From positions 1,054,001-1,118,000 of the forward strand of contig JAZGUH010000204.1 of the NCBI GenBank assembly GCA_037893225.1: 64,000 bases of DNA, in the 5' to 3' direction. Below, piece by piece: positions 12,223 to 25,320 of the stretch (the stretch's first letter is position 1; every line of letters begins with the position of its first letter). The notes below the pieces were generated by a model. It worked only from the letters and a program-made list of their open reading frames with translations. It did no database searches and had not been told where the DNA came from. Origin of the DNA: Hippasteria phrygiana (lineage: Eukaryota > Echinodermata > Asteroidea > Valvatida > Goniasteridae). A program made the translations under genes and the position numbers.

Positions 12223-15200
12223 ATGAAATATCAACCAAATTCAGTAATGTTGACATGTATGTATAGCTTAGATCTGGCGCTACATGTTGCAATTATCGGC
12301 GGCTTCTTAGAGTTAAAACTTGTGGAGAAAATTCAAACCTCGCAATGTTTATTTTCTTTCCGGCCAACATCTGTCTATTTATTGCTCCATGCATGTCAAA
12401 TTCCCTGGGGTATGGACTTGCTTTACTCATTCATAATTGCATGAAATATCAACCAAATACAGTAATTCTGACATGTATGGATAGCTTAGATCTGGCGCTA
12501 CATGTTGCAATTATCGGCGGCTTCCCAGAGTTAACACTTGTAGAGAAAATTCAAACCTCGCAATGTTTATTTTCTTCCCGGCCACCATCTGTGTGCATAT
12601 TACCTTTTATTTATTGCTCCATGCCTGTCAAATTCCCTGGGGTATGGACTTGCTTTACTCATTCATAATTGCATGAAATATCAACCAAATGCAGTAATTT
12701 TGACATGTATGTATAGCTTAGATCTGGCGCTACATGTTGCAATCATCGGCGGCTTCTTAGAGTTCAAACTTGTAGAGAAAATTCAAACCTCGCAATGTTT
12801 ATTTTCTTTCCGGCCAACATCTGTGTACATATCACCGTCTATTTATTGCTCCACGCACGTCAAATTCCCTGGGGTATGGACTTGCTTTACTCATTCATAA
12901 TTGCATGAAATATCAACCAAATTCAGTAATTTTGACATGTATGTATAGCTTAGATCTGGCGCTACATGTTGCAATTATCGGCGGCTTCTTAGGGTTAAAA
13001 CTTGTGGAGAAAATTCAAACCTCGCAATGTTTATTTTCTTTCCGGCCAACATCTGTGTACATATTACCGTCTATTTATTGCTCCATGCATGTCAAATTCC
13101 CTGGGGTATGGACTTGCTTTACTCATTCATAATTGCATGAAATATCAACCAAATTCAGTAATTTTGACATGTATGGATAGCTTAGATCTGGCGCTACATG
13201 TTGCAATCATCGGCGGCTTCTTAGAGTTAACACTTGTGGAGAAAATTCAAACCTCGCAATGTTTATTTTCTTTCCGGCCAACATCTGTGTACATATTACC
13301 GTCTATTTATTGCTCCATGCATGTCAAATTCCCTGGGGTATGGACTTGCTTTACTCATTCATAATTGCATGAAATATCAACCAAATCCAGTAATTTTGAC
13401 ATGTATGTATAGCTTAGATCTGGCGCTACATGTTGCAATCATCGGCGGCTTCCCAGAGTTAAAACTTGTAGAGAAAATTCGAACCTCGCAATGTTTATTT
13501 TCTTTCCGGCCAACATCTGTGTACATATTACCGTCTATTTATTGCTCCATGCCTGTCAAATTCCCTGGGGTATGGACTAGCTTTACTCATTCATAATTGC
13601 ATGAAATATCAACCAAATTCAGTAATGTTGACATGTATGTATAGCTTAGATCTGGCGCTACATGTTGCAATCATCGGCGGCTTCTTAGAGTTAAAACTTG
13701 TAGAGAAAATTCAAACCTCGCAATGTTTATTTTCTTTCCGGCCAACATCTGTGTACATATTACCGTCTATTTATTGCTCCATGCATGTCAAATTCCCTGG
13801 GGTATGGACTTGCTTTACTCATTCATAATTGCATGAAATATCAACCAAATGCAGTAATTTTGACTTGTATGTATAGCTTAGATCTGGCGCTACATGTTGC
13901 AATCATCGGCGGCTTCCCAGAGTTAAAACTTGTAGAGAAAATTCAAACCTCGCAATGTTTATTTTCTTTCCGGCCAACATCTGTGTACATATTACCGTCT
14001 ATTTATTGCTCCATGCCTGTCAAATTCCCTGGGGTATGGACTAGCTTTACTCATTCATAATTGCATGAAATATCAACCAAATTCAGTAATGTTGACATGT
14101 ATGTATAGCTTAGATCTGGCGCTACATGTTGCAATTATCGGCGGCTTCTTAGAGTTAAAACTTGTGGAGAAAATTCAAACCTCGCAATGTTTATTTTCTT
14201 TCCGGCCAACATCTGTCTATTTATTGCTCCATGCATGTCAAATTCCCTGGGGTATGGACTTGCTTTACTCATTCATAATTGCATGAAATATCAACCAAAT
14301 ACAGTAATTCTGACATGTATGGATAGCTTAGATCTGGCGCTACATGTTGCAATTATCGGCGGCTTCCCAGAGTTAACACTTGTAGAGAAAATTCAAACCT
14401 CGCAATGTTTATTTTCTTCCCGGCCACCATCTGTGTGCATATTACCTTTTATTTATTGCTCCATGCCTGTCAAATTCCCTGGGGTATGGACTTGCTTTAC
14501 TCATTCATAATTGCATGAAATATCAACCAAATGCAGTAATTTTGACATGTATGTATAGCTTAGATCTGGCGCTACATGTTGCAATCATCGGCGGCTTCTT
14601 AGAGTTCAAACTTGTAGAGAAAATTCAAACCTCGCAATGTTTATTTTCTTTCCGGCCAACATCTGTGTACATATCACCGTCTATTTATTGCTCCACGCAC
14701 GTCAAATTCCCTGGGGTATGGACTTGCTTTACTCATTCATAATTGCATGAAATATCAACCAAATTCAGTAATTTTGACATGTATGTATAGCTTAGATCTG
14801 GCGCTACATGTTGCAATTATCGGCGGCTTCTTAGGGTTAAAACTTGTGGAGAAAATTCAAACCTCGCAATGTTTATTTTCTTTCCGGCCAACATCTGTGT
14901 ACATATTACCGTCTATTTATTGCTCCATGCATGTCAAATTCCCTGGGGTATGGACTTGCTTTACTCATTCATAATTGCATGAAATATCAACCAAATTCAG
15001 TAATTTTGACATGTATGGATAGCTTAGATCTGGCGCTACATGTTGCAATCATCGGCGGCTTCTTAGAGTTAACACTTGTGGAGAAAATTCAAACCTCGCA
15101 ATGTTTATTTTCTTTCCGGCCAACATCTGTGTACATATTACCGTCTATTTATTGCTCCATGCATGTCAAATTCCCTGGGGTATGGACTTGCTTTACTCAT

Positions 15201-15906
15201 TCATAATTGCATGAAATATCAACCAAATCCAGTAATTTTGACATGTATGTATAGCTTAGATCTGGCGCTACATGTTGCAATCATCGGCGGCTTCCCAGAG
15301 TTAAAACTTGTAGAGAAAATTCGAACCTCGCAATGTTTATTTTCTTTCCGGCCAACATCTGTGTACATATTACCGTCTATTTATTGCTCCATGCCTGTCA
15401 AATTCCCTGGGGTATGGACTAGCTTTACTCATTCATAATTGCATGAAATATCAACCAAATTCAGTAATGTTGACATGTATGTATAGCTTAGATCTGGCGC
15501 TACATGTTGCAATCATCGGCGGCTTCTTAGAGTTAAAACTTGTAGAGAAAATTCAAACCTCGCAATGTTTATTTTCTTTCCGGCCAACATCTGTGTACAT
15601 ATTACCGTCTATTTATTGCTCCATGCATGTCAAATTCCCTGGGGTATGGACTTGCTTTACTCATTCATAATTGCATGAAATATCAACCAAATGCAGTAAT
15701 TTTGACTTGTATGTATAGCTTAGATCTGGCGCTACATGTTGCAATCATCGGCGGCTTCCCAGAGTTAAAACTTGTAGAGAAAATTCAAACCTCGCAATGT
15801 TTATTTTCTTTCCGGCCAACATCTGTGTACATATTACCGTCTATTTATTGCTCCATGCCTGTCAAATTCCCTGGGGTATGGACTTGCTTTACTCATTCAT
15901 AATTGC
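12223..15906 (+). repeat. 8-mer higher-order repeat, 1842 bp, two copies
   Basis: Units 12223-14064 (short S, T with CCCAG, A-FLEF, S-FLGL, S/D, P with GACTAGC, S with AATGTTG, A) are repeated at 14065-15906. The T unit with CCCAG before TTAACAC and the P unit with GACTAGC are shared. A visible difference is the last A unit: GACTAGC at about 14041 against GACTTGC at the same place in the second copy. Confidence 0.88.
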
Positions 15907-18900
15907 ATGAAATATCAACCAAATGCAGTAATTTTGACTTGTATGTATAGCTTAGATCTGGCGCTACATGTTGCAATCATCGGCGGCTACCCAGAGTTAA
16001 AACTTGTAGAGAAAATTCGAACCTCGCAATGTTTATTTTCTTTCCGGCCAACATCTGTGTACATATTACCGTCTATTTATTGCTCCATGCCTGTCAAATT
16101 CCCTGGGGTATGGACTTGCTTTACTCATTCATAATTGCATGAAATATCAACCAAATTCAGTAATTTTGACATGTATGTATAGCTTAGATCTGGCGCTACA
16201 TGTTGCAATTATCGGCGGCTTCTTAGAGTTAAAACTTGTGGAGAAAATTCAAACCTCGCAATGTTTATTTTCTTTCCGGCCAACATCTGTCTATTTATTG
16301 CTCCATGCATGTCAAATTCCCTGGGGTATGGACTTGCTTTACTCATTCATAATTGCATGAAATATCAACCAAATACAGTAATTCTGACATGTATGGATAG
16401 CTTAGATCTGGCGCTACATGTTGCAATTATCGGCGGCTTCTTAGAGTTAACACTTGTAGAGAAAATTCAAACCTCGCAATGTTTATTTTCTTCCCGGCCA
16501 CCATCTGTGTGCATATTACCTTTTATTTATTGCTCCATGCCTGTCAAATTCCCTGGGGTATGGACTTGCTTTACTCATTCATAATTGCATGAAATATCAA
16601 CCAAATGCAGTAATTTTGACATGTATGTATAGCTTAGATCTGGCGCTACATGTTGCAATCATCGGCGGCTTCTTAGAGTTCAAACTTGTAGAGAAAATTC
16701 AAACCTCGCAATGTTTATTTTCTTTCCGGCCAACATCTGTGTACATATCACCGTCTATTTATTGCTCCACGCACGTCAAATTCCCTGGGGTATGGACTTG
16801 CTTTACTCATTCATAATTGCATGAAATATCAACCAAATTCAGTAATTTTGACATGTATGTATAGCTTAGATCTGGCGCTACATGTTGCAATTATCGGCGG
16901 CTTCTTAGAGTTAAAACTTGTGGAGAAAATTCAAACCTCGCAATGTTTATTTTCTTTCCGGCCAACATCTGTCTATTTATTGCTCCATGCATGTCAAATT
17001 CCCTGGGGTATGGACTTGCTTTACTCATTCATAATTGCATGAAATATCAACCAAATACAGTAATTCTGACATGTATGGATAGCTTAGATCTGGCGCTACA
17101 TGTTGCAATTATCGGCGGCTTCTTAGAGTTAACACTTGTAGAGAAAATTCAAACCTCGCAATGTTTATTTTCTTCCCGGCCACCATCTGTGTGCATATTA
17201 CCTTTTATTTATTGCTCCATGCCTGTCAAATTCCCTGGGGTATGGACTTGCTTTACTCATTCATAATTGCATGAAATATCAACCAAATGCAGTAATTTTG
17301 ACATGTATGTATAGCTTAGATCTGGCGCTACATGTTGCAATCATCGGCGGCTTCTTAGAGTTCAAACTTGTAGAGAAAATTCAAACCTCGCAATGTTTAT
17401 TTTCTTTCCGGCCAACATCTGTGTACATATCACCGTCTATTTATTGCTCCACGCACGTCAAATTCCCTGGGGTATGGACTTGCTTTACTCATTCATAATT
17501 GCATGAAATATCAACCAAATTCAGTAATTTTGACATGTATGTATAGCTTAGATCTGGCGCTACATGTTGCAATTATCGGCGGCTTCTTAGGGTTAAAACT
17601 TGTGGAGAAAATTCAAACCTCGCAATGTTTATTTTCTTTCCGGCCAACATCTGTGTACATATTACCGTCTATTTATTGCTCCATGCATGTCAAATTCCCT
17701 GGGGTATGGACTTGCTTTACTCATTCATAATTGCATGAAATATCAACCAAATTCAGTACTTTTGACATGTATGGATAGCTTAGATCTGGCGCTACATGTT
17801 GCAATCATCGGCGGCTTCTTAGAGTTAACACTTGTGGAGAAAATTCAAACCTCGCAATGTTTATTTTCTTTCCGGCCAACATCTGTGTACATATTACCGT
17901 CTATTTATTGCTCCATGCATGTCAAATTCCCTGGGGTATGGACTTGCTTTACTCATTCATAATTGCATGAAATATCAACCAAATCCAGTAATTTTGACAT
18001 GTATGTATAGCTTAGATCTGGCGCTACATGTTGCAATCATCGGCGGCTTCCCAGAGTTAAAACTTGTAGAGAAAATTCGAACCTCGCAATGTTTATTTTC
18101 TTTCCGGCCAACATCTGTGTACATATTACCGTCTATTTATTGCTCCATGCCTGTCAAATTCCCTGGGGTATGGACTAGCTTTACTCATTCATAATTGCAT
18201 GAAATATCAACCAAATTCAGTAATGTTGACATGTATGTATAGCTTAGATCTGGCGCTACATGTTGCAATTATCGGCGGCTTCTTAGAGTTAAAACTTGTG
18301 GAGAAAATTCAAACCTCGCAATGTTTATTTTCTTTCCGGCCAACATCTGTCTATTTATTGCTCCATGCATGTCAAATTCCCTGGGGTATGGACTTGCTTT
18401 ACTCATTCATAATTGCATGAAATATCAACCAAATACAGTAATTCTGACATGTATGGATAGCTTAGATCTGGCGCTACATGTTGCAATTATCGGCGGCTTC
18501 CCAGAGTTAACACTTGTAGAGAAAATTCAAACCTCGCAATGTTTATTTTCTTCCCGGCCACCATCTGTGTGCATATTACCTTTTATTTATTGCTCCATGC
18601 CTGTCAAATTCCCTGGGGTATGGACTTGCTTTACTCATTCATAATTGCATGAAATATCAACCAAATGCAGTAATTTTGACATGTATGTATAGCTTAGATC
18701 TGGCGCTACATGTTGCAATCATCGGCGGCTTCTTAGAGTTCAAACTTGTAGAGAAAATTCAAACCTCGCAATGTTTATTTTCTTTCCGGCCAACATCTGT
18801 GTACATATCACCGTCTATTTATTGCTCCACGCACGTCAAATTCCCTGGGGTATGGACTTGCTTTACTCATTCATAATTGCATGAAATATCAACCAAATTC

Positions 18901-21900
18901 AGTAATTTTGACATGTATGTATAGCTTAGATCTGGCGCTACATGTTGCAATTATCGGCGGCTTCTTAGGGTTAAAACTTGTGGAGAAAATTCAAACCTCG
19001 CAATGTTTATTTTCTTTCCGGCCAACATCTGTGTACATATTACCGTCTATTTATTGCTCCATGCATGTCAAATTCCCTGGGGTATGGACTTGCTTTACTC
19101 ATTCATAATTGCATGAAATATCAACCAAATTCAGTAATTTTGACATGTATGGATAGCTTAGATCTGGCGCTACATGTTGCAATCATCGGCGGCTTCTTAG
19201 AGTTAACACTTGTGGAGAAAATTCAAACCTCGCAATGTTTATTTTCTTTCCGGCCAACATCTGTGTACATATTACCGTCTATTTATTGCTCCATGCATGT
19301 CAAATTCCCTGGGGTATGGACTTGCTTTACTCATTCATAATTGCATGAAATATCAACCAAATCCAGTAATTTTGACATGTATGTATAGCTTAGATCTGGC
19401 GCTACATGTTGCAATCATCGGCGGCTTCCCAGAGTTAAAACTTGTAGAGAAAATTCGAACCTCGCAATGTTTATTTTCTTTCCGGCCAACATCTGTGTAC
19501 ATATTACCGTCTATTTATTGCTCCATGCCTGTCAAATTCCCTGGGGTATGGACTAGCTTTACTCATTCATAATTGCATGAAATATCAACCAAATTCAGTA
19601 ATGTTGACATGTATGTATAGCTTAGATCTGGCGCTACATGTTGCAATCATCGGCGGCTTCTTAGAGTTAAAACTTGTAGAGAAAATTCAAACCTCGCAAT
19701 GTTTATTTTCTTTCCGGCCAACATCTGTGTACATATTACCGTCTATTTATTGCTCCATGCATGTCAAATTCCCTGGGGTATGGACTTGCTTTACTCATTC
19801 ATAATTGCATGAAATATCAACCAAATGCAGTAATTTTGACTTGTATGTATAGCTTAGATCTGGCGCTACATGTTGCAATCATCGGCGGCTTCCCAGAGTT
19901 AAAACTTGTAGAGAAAATTCAAACCTCGCAATGTTTATTTTCTTTCCGGCCAACATCTGTGTACATATTACCGTCTATTTATTGCTCCATGCCTGTCAAA
20001 TTCCCTGGGGTATGGACTTGCTTTACTCATTCATAATTGCATGAAATATCAACCAAATGCAGTAATTTTGACTTGTATGTATAGCTTAGATCTGGCGCTA
20101 CATGTTGCAATCATCGGCGGCTACCCAGAGTTAAAACTTGTAGAGAAAATTCGAACCTCGCAATGTTTATTTTCTTTCCGGCCAACATCTGTGTACATAT
20201 TACCGTCTATTTATTGCTCCATGCCTGTCAAATTCCCTGGGGTATGGACTTGCTTTACTCATTCATAATTGCATGAAATATCAACCAAATTCAGTAATTT
20301 TGACATGTATGTATAGCTTAGATCTGGCGCTACATGTTGCAATTATCGGCGGCTTCTTAGAGTTAAAACTTGTGGAGAAAATTCAAACCTCGCAATGTTT
20401 ATTTTCTTTCCGGCCAACATCTGTCTATTTATTGCTCCATGCATGTCAAATTCCCTGGGGTATGGACTTGCTTTACTCATTCATAATTGCATGAAATATC
20501 AACCAAATACAGTAATTCTGACATGTATGGATAGCTTAGATCTGGCGCTACATGTTGCAATTATCGGCGGCTTCTTAGAGTTAACACTTGTAGAGAAAAT
20601 TCAAACCTCGCAATGTTTATTTTCTTCCCGGCCACCATCTGTGTGCATATTACCTTTTATTTATTGCTCCATGCCTGTCAAATTCCCTGGGGTATGGACT
20701 TGCTTTACTCATTCATAATTGCATGAAATATCAACCAAATGCAGTAATTTTGACATGTATGTATAGCTTAGATCTGGCGCTACATGTTGCAATCATCGGC
20801 GGCTTCTTAGAGTTCAAACTTGTAGAGAAAATTCAAACCTCGCAATGTTTATTTTCTTTCCGGCCAACATCTGTGTACATATCACCGTCTATTTATTGCT
20901 CCACGCACGTCAAATTCCCTGGGGTATGGACTTGCTTTACTCATTCATAATTGCATGAAATATCAACCAAATTCAGTAATTTTGACATGTATGTATAGCT
21001 TAGATCTGGCGCTACATGTTGCAATTATCGGCGGCTTCTTAGAGTTAAAACTTGTGGAGAAAATTCAAACCTCGCAATGTTTATTTTCTTTCCGGCCAAC
21101 ATCTGTCTATTTATTGCTCCATGCATGTCAAATTCCCTGGGGTATGGACTTGCTTTACTCATTCATAATTGCATGAAATATCAACCAAATACAGTAATTC
21201 TGACATGTATGGATAGCTTAGATCTGGCGCTACATGTTGCAATTATCGGCGGCTTCTTAGAGTTAACACTTGTAGAGAAAATTCAAACCTCGCAATGTTT
21301 ATTTTCTTCCCGGCCACCATCTGTGTGCATATTACCTTTTATTTATTGCTCCATGCCTGTCAAATTCCCTGGGGTATGGACTTGCTTTACTCATTCATAA
21401 TTGCATGAAATATCAACCAAATGCAGTAATTTTGACATGTATGTATAGCTTAGATCTGGCGCTACATGTTGCAATCATCGGCGGCTTCTTAGAGTTCAAA
21501 CTTGTAGAGAAAATTCAAACCTCGCAATGTTTATTTTCTTTCCGGCCAACATCTGTGTACATATCACCGTCTATTTATTGCTCCACGCACGTCAAATTCC
21601 CTGGGGTATGGACTTGCTTTACTCATTCATAATTGCATGAAATATCAACCAAATTCAGTAATTTTGACATGTATGTATAGCTTAGATCTGGCGCTACATG
21701 TTGCAATTATCGGCGGCTTCTTAGGGTTAAAACTTGTGGAGAAAATTCAAACCTCGCAATGTTTATTTTCTTTCCGGCCAACATCTGTGTACATATTACC
21801 GTCTATTTATTGCTCCATGCATGTCAAATTCCCTGGGGTATGGACTTGCTTTACTCATTCATAATTGCATGAAATATCAACCAAATTCAGTAATTTTGAC

Positions 21901-22332
21901 ATGTATGGATAGCTTAGATCTGGCGCTACATGTTGCAATCATCGGCGGCTTCTTAGAGTTAACACTTGTGGAGAAAATTCAAACCTCGCAATGTTTATTT
22001 TCTTTCCGGCCAACATCTGTGTACATATTACCGTCTATTTATTGCTCCATGCATGTCAAATTCCCTGGGGTATGGACTTGCTTTACTCATTCATAATTGC
22101 ATGAAATATCAACCAAATCCAGTAATTTTGACATGTATGTATAGCTTAGATCTGGCGCTACATGTTGCAATCATCGGCGGCTTCCCAGAGTTAAAACTTG
22201 TAGAGAAAATTCGAACCTCGCAATGTTTATTTTCTTTCCGGCCAACATCTGTGTACATATTACCGTCTATTTATTGCTCCATGCCTGTCAAATTCCCTGG
22301 GGTATGGACTAGCTTTACTCATTCATAATTGC
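14065..22332 (+). repeat. 18-mer higher-order repeat, 4134 bp, two copies
   Basis: Copy 1 is 14065-18198 and copy 2 is 18199-22332. Each has 15 full and 3 short units (short starts 14065, 16139, 16821 and 18199, 20273, 20955). Unit types match one to one at a constant offset of 4134 bp. A clear difference is at 17759 (C in copy 1, the AGTACTTTT allele), where copy 2 has A. After 22332 the order departs, because 22333 is a full S unit while a short S stood at 18199. Confidence 0.92.
16139..17502 (+). repeat. Trimer core of domain B, 682 bp, two tandem copies
   Basis: Short S (218 bp), T with AATTCTG and TCTTCCCGG, and A-FLEF with ATATCACC and ACGCACG, repeated at 16139-16820 and 16821-17502. 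The same tandem pair recurs at 20273-21636, 23029-24392, 58793-60156 and other places. 26 of the 29 short units are followed by this T unit; the exceptions are 31515, 32661 and 61767. Only two T units of this kind (53253 and 55559) lack a short unit before them. Confidence 0.92.
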
Positions 22333-25320
22333 ATGAAATATCAACCAAATTCAGTAATGTTGACATGTATGTATAGCTTAGATCTGGCGCTACATGTTGC
22401 AATCATCGGCGGCTTCTTAGAGTTAAAACTTGTAGAGAAAATTCAAACCTCGCAATGTTTATTTTCTTTCCGGCCAACATCTGTGTACATATTACCGTCT
22501 ATTTATTGCTCCATGCATGTCAAATTCCCTGGGGTATGGACTTGCTTTACTCATTCATAATTGCATGAAATATCAACCAAATGCAGTAATTTTGACTTGT
22601 ATGTATAGCTTAGATCTGGCGCTACATGTTGCAATCATCGGCGGCTTCCCAGAGTTAAAACTTGTAGAGAAAATTCAAACCTCGCAATGTTTATTTTCTT
22701 TCCGGCCAACATCTGTGTACATATTACCGTCTATTTATTGCTCCATGCCTGTCAAATTCCCTGGGGTATGGACTTGCTTTACTCATTCATAATTGCATGA
22801 AATATCAACCAAATGCAGTAATTTTGACTTGTATGTATAGCTTAGATCTGGCGCTACATGTTGCAATCATCGGCGGCTACCCAGAGTTAAAACTTGTAGA
22901 GAAAATTCGAACCTCGCAATGTTTATTTTCTTTCCGGCCAACATCTGTGTACATATTACCGTCTATTTATTGCTCCATGCCTGTCAAATTCCCTGGGGTA
23001 TGGACTTGCTTTACTCATTCATAATTGCATGAAATATCAACCAAATTCAGTAATTTTGACATGTATGTATAGCTTAGATCTGGCGCTACATGTTGCAATT
23101 ATCGGCGGCTTCTTAGAGTTAAAACTTGTGGAGAAAATTCAAACCTCGCAATGTTTATTTTCTTTCCGGCCAACATCTGTCTATTTATTGCTCCATGCAT
23201 GTCAAATTCCCTGGGGTATGGACTTGCTTTACTCATTCATAATTGCATGAAATATCAACCAAATACAGTAATTCTGACATGTATGGATAGCTTAGATCTG
23301 GCGCTACATGTTGCAATTATCGGCGGCTTCTTAGAGTTAACACTTGTAGAGAAAATTCAAACCTCGCAATGTTTATTTTCTTCCCGGCCACCATCTGTGT
23401 GCATATTACCTTTTATTTATTGCTCCATGCCTGTCAAATTCCCTGGGGTATGGACTTGCTTTACTCATTCATAATTGCATGAAATATCAACCAAATGCAG
23501 TAATTTTGACATGTATGTATAGCTTAGATCTGGCGCTACATGTTGCAATCATCGGCGGCTTCTTAGAGTTCAAACTTGTAGAGAAAATTCAAACCTCGCA
23601 ATGTTTATTTTCTTTCCGGCCAACATCTGTGTACATATCACCGTCTATTTATTGCTCCACGCACGTCAAATTCCCTGGGGTATGGACTTGCTTTACTCAT
23701 TCATAATTGCATGAAATATCAACCAAATTCAGTAATTTTGACATGTATGTATAGCTTAGATCTGGCGCTACATGTTGCAATTATCGGCGGCTTCTTAGAG
23801 TTAAAACTTGTGGAGAAAATTCAAACCTCGCAATGTTTATTTTCTTTCCGGCCAACATCTGTCTATTTATTGCTCCATGCATGTCAAATTCCCTGGGGTA
23901 TGGACTTGCTTTACTCATTCATAATTGCATGAAATATCAACCAAATACAGTAATTCTGACATGTATGGATAGCTTAGATCTGGCGCTACATGTTGCAATT
24001 ATCGGCGGCTTCTTAGAGTTAACACTTGTAGAGAAAATTCAAACCTCGCAATGTTTATTTTCTTCCCGGCCACCATCTGTGTGCATATTACCTTTTATTT
24101 ATTGCTCCATGCCTGTCAAATTCCCTGGGGTATGGACTTGCTTTACTCATTCATAATTGCATGAAATATCAACCAAATGCAGTAATTTTGACATGTATGT
24201 ATAGCTTAGATCTGGCGCTACATGTTGCAATCATCGGCGGCTTCTTAGAGTTCAAACTTGTAGAGAAAATTCAAACCTCGCAATGTTTATTTTCTTTCCG
24301 GCCAACATCTGTGTACATATCACCGTCTATTTATTGCTCCACGCACGTCAAATTCCCTGGGGTATGGACTTGCTTTACTCATTCATAATTGCATGAAATA
24401 TCAACCAAATTCAGTAATTTTGACATGTATGTATAGCTTAGATCTGGCGCTACATGTTGCAATTATCGGCGGCTTCTTAGGGTTAAAACTTGTGGAGAAA
24501 ATTCAAACCTCGCAATGTTTATTTTCTTTCCGGCCAACATCTGTGTACATATTACCGTCTATTTATTGCTCCATGCATGTCAAATTCCCTGGGGTATGGA
24601 CTTGCTTTACTCATTCATAATTGCATGAAATATCAACCAAATTCAGTACTTTTGACATGTATGGATAGCTTAGATCTGGCGCTACATGTTGCAATCATCG
24701 GCGGCTTCTTAGAGTTAACACTTGTGGAGAAAATTCAAACCTCGCAATGTTTATTTTCTTTCCGGCCAACATCTGTGTACATATTACCGTCTATTTATTG
24801 CTCCATGCATGTCAAATTCCCTGGGGTATGGACTTGCTTTACTCATTCATAATTGCATGAAATATCAACCAAATCCAGTAATTTTGACATGTATGTATAG
24901 CTTAGATCTGGCGCTACATGTTGCAATCATCGGCGGCTTCCCAGAGTTAAAACTTGTAGAGAAAATTCGAACCTCGCAATGTTTATTTTCTTTCCGGCCA
25001 ACATCTGTGTACATATTACCGTCTATTTATTGCTCCATGCCTGTCAAATTCCCTGGGGTATGGACTTGCTTTACTCATTCATAATTGCATGAAATATCAA
25101 CCAAATTCAGTAATGTTGACATGTATGTATAGCTTAGATCTGGCGCTACATGTTGCAATCATCGGCGGCTTCTTAGAGTTAAAACTTGTAGAGAAAATTC
25201 GAACTTCGCAATGTTTATTTTCTTTCCGGCCAACATCTGTGTACATATTACCGTCTATTTATTGCTCCATGCCTGTCAAATTCCCTGGGGTATGGACTTG
25301 CTTTACTCATTCATAATTGC
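21405..25320 (+). repeat. 17-unit block shared with domain B2 (57169-61084)
   Basis: All unit types from 21405 to 25320 match 57169-61084 at a constant offset of 35,764 bp. The match includes the S unit with AATGTTG followed by CGAAC (25089 and 60853) and the AGTACTTTT unit (24625 and 60389). Private changes separate the copies: a stop-creating T at 57280 and a T at 25206. Confidence 0.88.
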
